Below are positions 61,161 through 64,000 of a DNA stretch of 64,000 bases, piece by piece. The DNA is taken from contig CAZUTO010000001.1 of assembly GCA_964623085.1 (NCBI GenBank), forward strand, positions 1 to 64,000, read 5' to 3'. Below the pieces are notes generated by a model. That model worked only from the letters and a program-made list of their open reading frames with translations. It did no database searches and had not been told where the DNA came from. This DNA is from CAZUTO01 sp964623085. GTDB taxonomy: Bacteria > Pseudomonadota > Gammaproteobacteria > Pseudomonadales > GM7GCV1. A program made the position numbers and the translations under genes. The stretch's first letter is position 1; every line of letters starts with the position of its first letter.

Positions 61161-61679
61161 CTAATCGTATTGCAAAATACTTTCGGCAGGGCAGCCTCCA
61201 ATAGCAGCGCGACCGTTGCAATCGAGGAGTTCAATCAGAAAAGCGCAACAGGCCACAATACCGCCAGCTTTCTTGGTCATCCGGCATGCTGCGCCAGCCG
61301 TGCCGCCAGTGGCAATAACGTCGTCAATAATAGCGTAATGACGTCCCTGTTTAATTGCATCGGTATGCAGCTCTAGTTTGTCAGTGCCGTATTCTAGAGC
61401 ATAAGCCTCAGCAATAACTTCGCCAGGAAGCTTCCCCGGCTTGCGAACAAGGTGAAAGGGTATGCCGAGCTGGTATGCAAGCGCGGCACCAAAAATAAAA
61501 CCACGGGATTCGATAGCAAGTATTTCTTCAAAATCGTATTTTGAGAGTCGCTCTGCCATCGCTTCAATACTATGTCGAAATGCTTCAGGGCTAGCTAGCA
61601 AGGGTGTAATATCACGATACAGAATTCCTGCTTTGGGGAAGTCTGGTATGTCCCGAATATAGTCTTGGAGTTGTTTCAT
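61161..61679 (-). CDS. apt: Adenine phosphoribosyltransferase
   Basis: A 172-residue purine-salvage enzyme that turns adenine and PRPP into AMP. The PRPP loop is visible as AIIDDVIATGGTAGAAC, and ESRGFIFGAALAYQLG is typical of Apt. Length is normal. HpnG releases adenine, so Apt could recycle it; this link is inference from the neighbourhood. Confidence 0.95.
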   Translation of the reverse strand: MKQLQDYIRDIPDFPKAGILYRDITPLLASPEAFRHSIEAMAERLSKYDFEEILAIESRGFIFGAALAYQLGIPFHLVRKPGKLPGEVIAEAYALEYGTDKLELHTDAIKQGRHYAIIDDVIATGGTAGAACRMTKKAGGIVACCAFLIELLDCNGRAAIGGCPAESILQYD

Positions 61680-61849
61680 TTTAGGTTCTATATAAGAAAG
61701 CGTTTTATGCCGGTAAGGTTGAGCTTATAGCTTCACTCTTAAATAGCACAAGTGAATGGACGCAAGTAAATAGCAGCAAGTTAATCAGTACCAGATCAAC
61801 AAAACCACAATAGGCTGGCGAACTGTCGGAGCCAGAGTTTATATGAAAT

Positions 61850-63055
61850 ATGGCAACAAAAACTACAGTTAACATTATCAATAGCCTCGGTCCGGTACTA
61901 AAAATGTTGGGCCTTGTGCCGGAGCAGTTGGAGGTTGAAAAGCTGATTCAGAAAGCGCTGGACGGGAAGCTAACGTCGAGTAGTGAGCAACTTGCTATCA
62001 GAGAGGCGCTTGAGTATTTGGTTGGGTCAATTAAGAGTGAAGCTGCACTTTCACCAGTTGGCCTTATGGCAGCGCATCGGCAAATCGTTGAGGGTTTGGA
62101 GGCCTTTGCGCGCGTTAAACAAGCGCGTAAAACACACTCGCAGATCAAAGAGCAGTTAATTGAGCGCCCTGTTTTTATTACAGGGCTTCCTAGAACTGGT
62201 AGTACGATTCTTCATTCGCTGCTCGCTCAAGACCCGCAGATACGCGTGCCCGCGACATGGGAAGTGATGCGACCACCAATAGCAAGAGATGATGAAGGCA
62301 GTGGGATTAAATACTGCGATAAACGACTAGGCCTCGCCAACTGGTTAGCACCTGAATTTCAGTCTGTACATCCGATGGGGGCGCGGCTGCCGCAGGAGTG
62401 CATCGCCATTACAGCCTATGTGTTTCGGAGTATTGTTTTTCATACGACCATGAACTTGCCTGCTTATGAAAATTGGTTCGAAGATTCGGATCAGGCTCCG
62501 GCTTACCGCTTTCATCGTGAATTTTTACAACACCTCCAGTATTTCAATGGTGGAGGAAATTGGGTATTAAAGGCGCCGGGGCATATGTTTGGTATTGGCG
62601 CGCTACTAGACGAATATCCTGATGCAACGATTATTCAGACTCATCGTGATCCGTTAAAAGTAGCACCCTCTTTGGCCAGCCACAGTAAAGTGCTAAGGCA
62701 TGCCTTTAGTGATGCCGTAAACGACCGCGAAGCGGCATCGGATTGGTTGGATAGGTGGTGGCAAGGGTTGGATCTGATGCTTGAAGCTCGCAGTGATAAA
62801 GAGTCTTGTTTCTATGATGTTTTTTATGGTGATTTTATGCAAGAGCCTCTTGAGGTTATTGAAAAGCTCTATACACGTTTAGGTTGGGAGTTTTCTTCCG
62901 AAGCACAAAATAATATGGCAGCGTTTTTGTCTGCGAACCCAAAAGGTAAGCACGGAAAACATCGGTACACACTTCAGGAGTTTGATCTTGATGCTAATCA
63001 AATCCGGACTCGGTTAGATACTTATGTAAACCGTTTTTCTTTGAAGCCGGAATAG
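61850..63055 (+). CDS. Sulfotransferase family protein
   Basis: A 401-residue protein with the PAPS-binding motif near residue 105 (FITGLPRTGSTILHSLLAQD) and a second conserved region IIQTHRDPLKVAPSLASH. This is the sulfotransferase fold (Sulfotransfer_3 type) common in marine gammaproteobacteria. The acceptor is unknown. It is divergent from apt and may act on a lipid or small molecule. Confidence 0.8.
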   Translation: MATKTTVNIINSLGPVLKMLGLVPEQLEVEKLIQKALDGKLTSSSEQLAIREALEYLVGSIKSEAALSPVGLMAAHRQIVEGLEAFARVKQARKTHSQIKEQLIERPVFITGLPRTGSTILHSLLAQDPQIRVPATWEVMRPPIARDDEGSGIKYCDKRLGLANWLAPEFQSVHPMGARLPQECIAITAYVFRSIVFHTTMNLPAYENWFEDSDQAPAYRFHREFLQHLQYFNGGGNWVLKAPGHMFGIGALLDEYPDATIIQTHRDPLKVAPSLASHSKVLRHAFSDAVNDREAASDWLDRWWQGLDLMLEARSDKESCFYDVFYGDFMQEPLEVIEKLYTRLGWEFSSEAQNNMAAFLSANPKGKHGKHRYTLQEFDLDANQIRTRLDTYVNRFSLKPE

Positions 63056-63321
63056 TGTTTATTCTCGGGGCTATCCGGCTTTCCCCAACAATATTTTTCC
63101 TGATTTATCCTTACTCTGATCTCACCTTTATATGAAGGGTGGTCAGTATTAAAACGGAACTAGCCCTCAAAGTTTCATTCTAGTTGTGAACGCCGTCAGC
63201 CATTAGCTTTCATTTTTATGTGATTGATGTATCAATGATATTGATGAATGTGCCGGAAAACCCCCTATTAAAGACTGGCATGTTGAAAGCTTTAATGTAG
63301 TTCCATCGGAGTTTGTAAGTT

Positions 63322-64000
63322 ATGGCGAGAAAGCACAGTTTGCGAAGCATGATCAGTGCGGATTTATCCAAATTATCCTTGGGTCTGGTGGCGTTGATCT
63401 GTTTGATAGCGTCTATAAATGTTACGGCTCAGGCTTATCTTGTAAATGGTGTCAGCAAGTATGCTGAATTTAATAGGCCGGTTTTCGCCGTGAAGCTCGA
63501 ATTGCCGAAGGTGAGAGACAATGCACAACAAATCTATAATCATCCGACGACAAAGAAACTGTCATTTAGGATCCTAGCGGAGCGATCTCCTAGGCTCTGG
63601 ACTAGGATGCTTATTCAGAATGTCTCGATGAATAACGATTCAGAAGTGATGACGGCGCAAACGAATGCGCTCACGAAGATGGCGGACACCATTAAGGGTA
63701 ACTTGGTTCCCGGAGACTTGGTGGAAATTGAAACGCTCAATCGGAATTTTACGGTACTGTCGGTCAATCGAGTGGATATTGCCACTTTTGAAACCGAGGG
63801 CTTTTTTGAATTCCTTCTTTCTGGTTTTATTGGCGAAACACCTCCGACAATAGAGGTGAAAAAACAACTGTTGGCAAATGGCGAGTACGATCCCAATATG
63901 CTTGCTCTCTTTGACTCTGTTAGCTATAGCCAGAATCGTATTGCAGACGTTAAAGCATGGGCCGCGGATGTGAATATTGAAAGACCATTGGTCGATAATC
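63322..64000 (+). CDS. Chalcone-isomerase-like exported protein (truncated by window)
   Basis: The frame starts at ATG 63322 and is open through the last base, giving 226 residues. A signal peptide (cleavage near NVTAQA) is followed by a domain with AQQIYNHPTTKKLSFRILAE, TNALTKMADTIKGNLVPGD and FFEFLLSGFIGETPPT. The spacing resembles the chalcone-isomerase-like fold of bacterial exported proteins. The 266 bases before it contain no other gene. The product role is not known; the true length lies beyond the window. Confidence 0.65.
   Translation, partial: MARKHSLRSMISADLSKLSLGLVALICLIASINVTAQAYLVNGVSKYAEFNRPVFAVKLELPKVRDNAQQIYNHPTTKKLSFRILAERSPRLWTRMLIQNVSMNNDSEVMTAQTNALTKMADTIKGNLVPGDLVEIETLNRNFTVLSVNRVDIATFETEGFFEFLLSGFIGETPPTIEVKKQLLANGEYDPNMLALFDSVSYSQNRIADVKAWAADVNIERPLVDN

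Noticed and set aside
1..64000. CRISPR array, insertion sequence or rRNA genes
   Set aside because: No regular repeat-spacer pattern, transposase or rRNA sequence was seen on either strand.

Overview
The window looks like chromosomal DNA of a gammaproteobacterium (inference from gene families and tRNA type; no rRNA or species marker is present) carrying the right-hand part of a large integrative conjugative element (ICE). The ICE ends at position 43643 in a 48-nt copy of the 3' end of a tRNA-Lys(TTT) gene, followed at once by a strong terminator and then by ordinary chromosomal genes. No matching tRNA copy is visible to the left, so the element probably continues beyond base 1.

Layout. (1) 1-10446: copper/metal cargo: copC, copD, a MerR-type regulator with a textbook 19-bp-spacer promoter, a CopZ-like chaperone, a CopA-type P1B ATPase with unusual SNHC metal-binding domains, DUF2933, ICMT-like methyltransferase, an amino-acid permease with a His-rich tail, DUF5676, a YHS-like protein, PPK2 and an EamA exporter. 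(2) 10447-11371: noncoding DNA packed with inverted repeats (candidate oriT or recombination/regulatory region), then a tyrosine recombinase. (3) 12599-18545 and 26186-39559: a GI/PFGI-1-type (MPF-G) type IV secretion system in the usual family order (PilL-like, TIGR03759, SLT, TIGR03765, TraD, TIGR03747 / RAQPRD, TIGR03758, 03745, 03750, 03746, 03749, 03752, 03751, TraC-like ATPase / TIGR03757, 03756, 03755, TraG). It is split by a czc-type Zn/Co/Cd efflux cargo with a second copC (18753-25897) and by a small regulator/unknown island (33466-34740). (4) 39769-43437: STY4534-type replication protein, RadC, small unknowns, a DUF2857-like protein, a membrane/coiled-coil protein and a frameshifted XRE gene next to attR.

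(5) 43685-64000: chromosomal flank dominated by an isoprenoid-to-hopanoid supercluster: ispA-dxs (minus), ispG-ispH-hpnH-squalene synthase-hpnG-hpnA (plus, partly overlapping), shc, and hpnM and hpnN (minus), followed by apt, a sulfotransferase and a truncated chalcone-isomerase-like gene. The set covers the first and the last two MEP steps, FPP, squalene, hopene, adenosyl- and ribosyl-hopane formation and hopanoid transport.

The most novel signals are regulatory and lie in the ICE core. A dyad of the form CYTTC-N10-GAARG occurs six times, always about 80-112 nt before a core start codon and on both strands. Several core genes have leaders in which a perfect inverted repeat hides the Shine-Dalgarno sequence (8-11 bp in the best cases). 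Four copies of a GCTATTG/CAATAGC hairpin occur, two of them about 150 nt before genes with structured leaders. Together these suggest a shared, element-specific expression programme that I do not recognise. All family names are from reading the sequence by eye; no searches were run.
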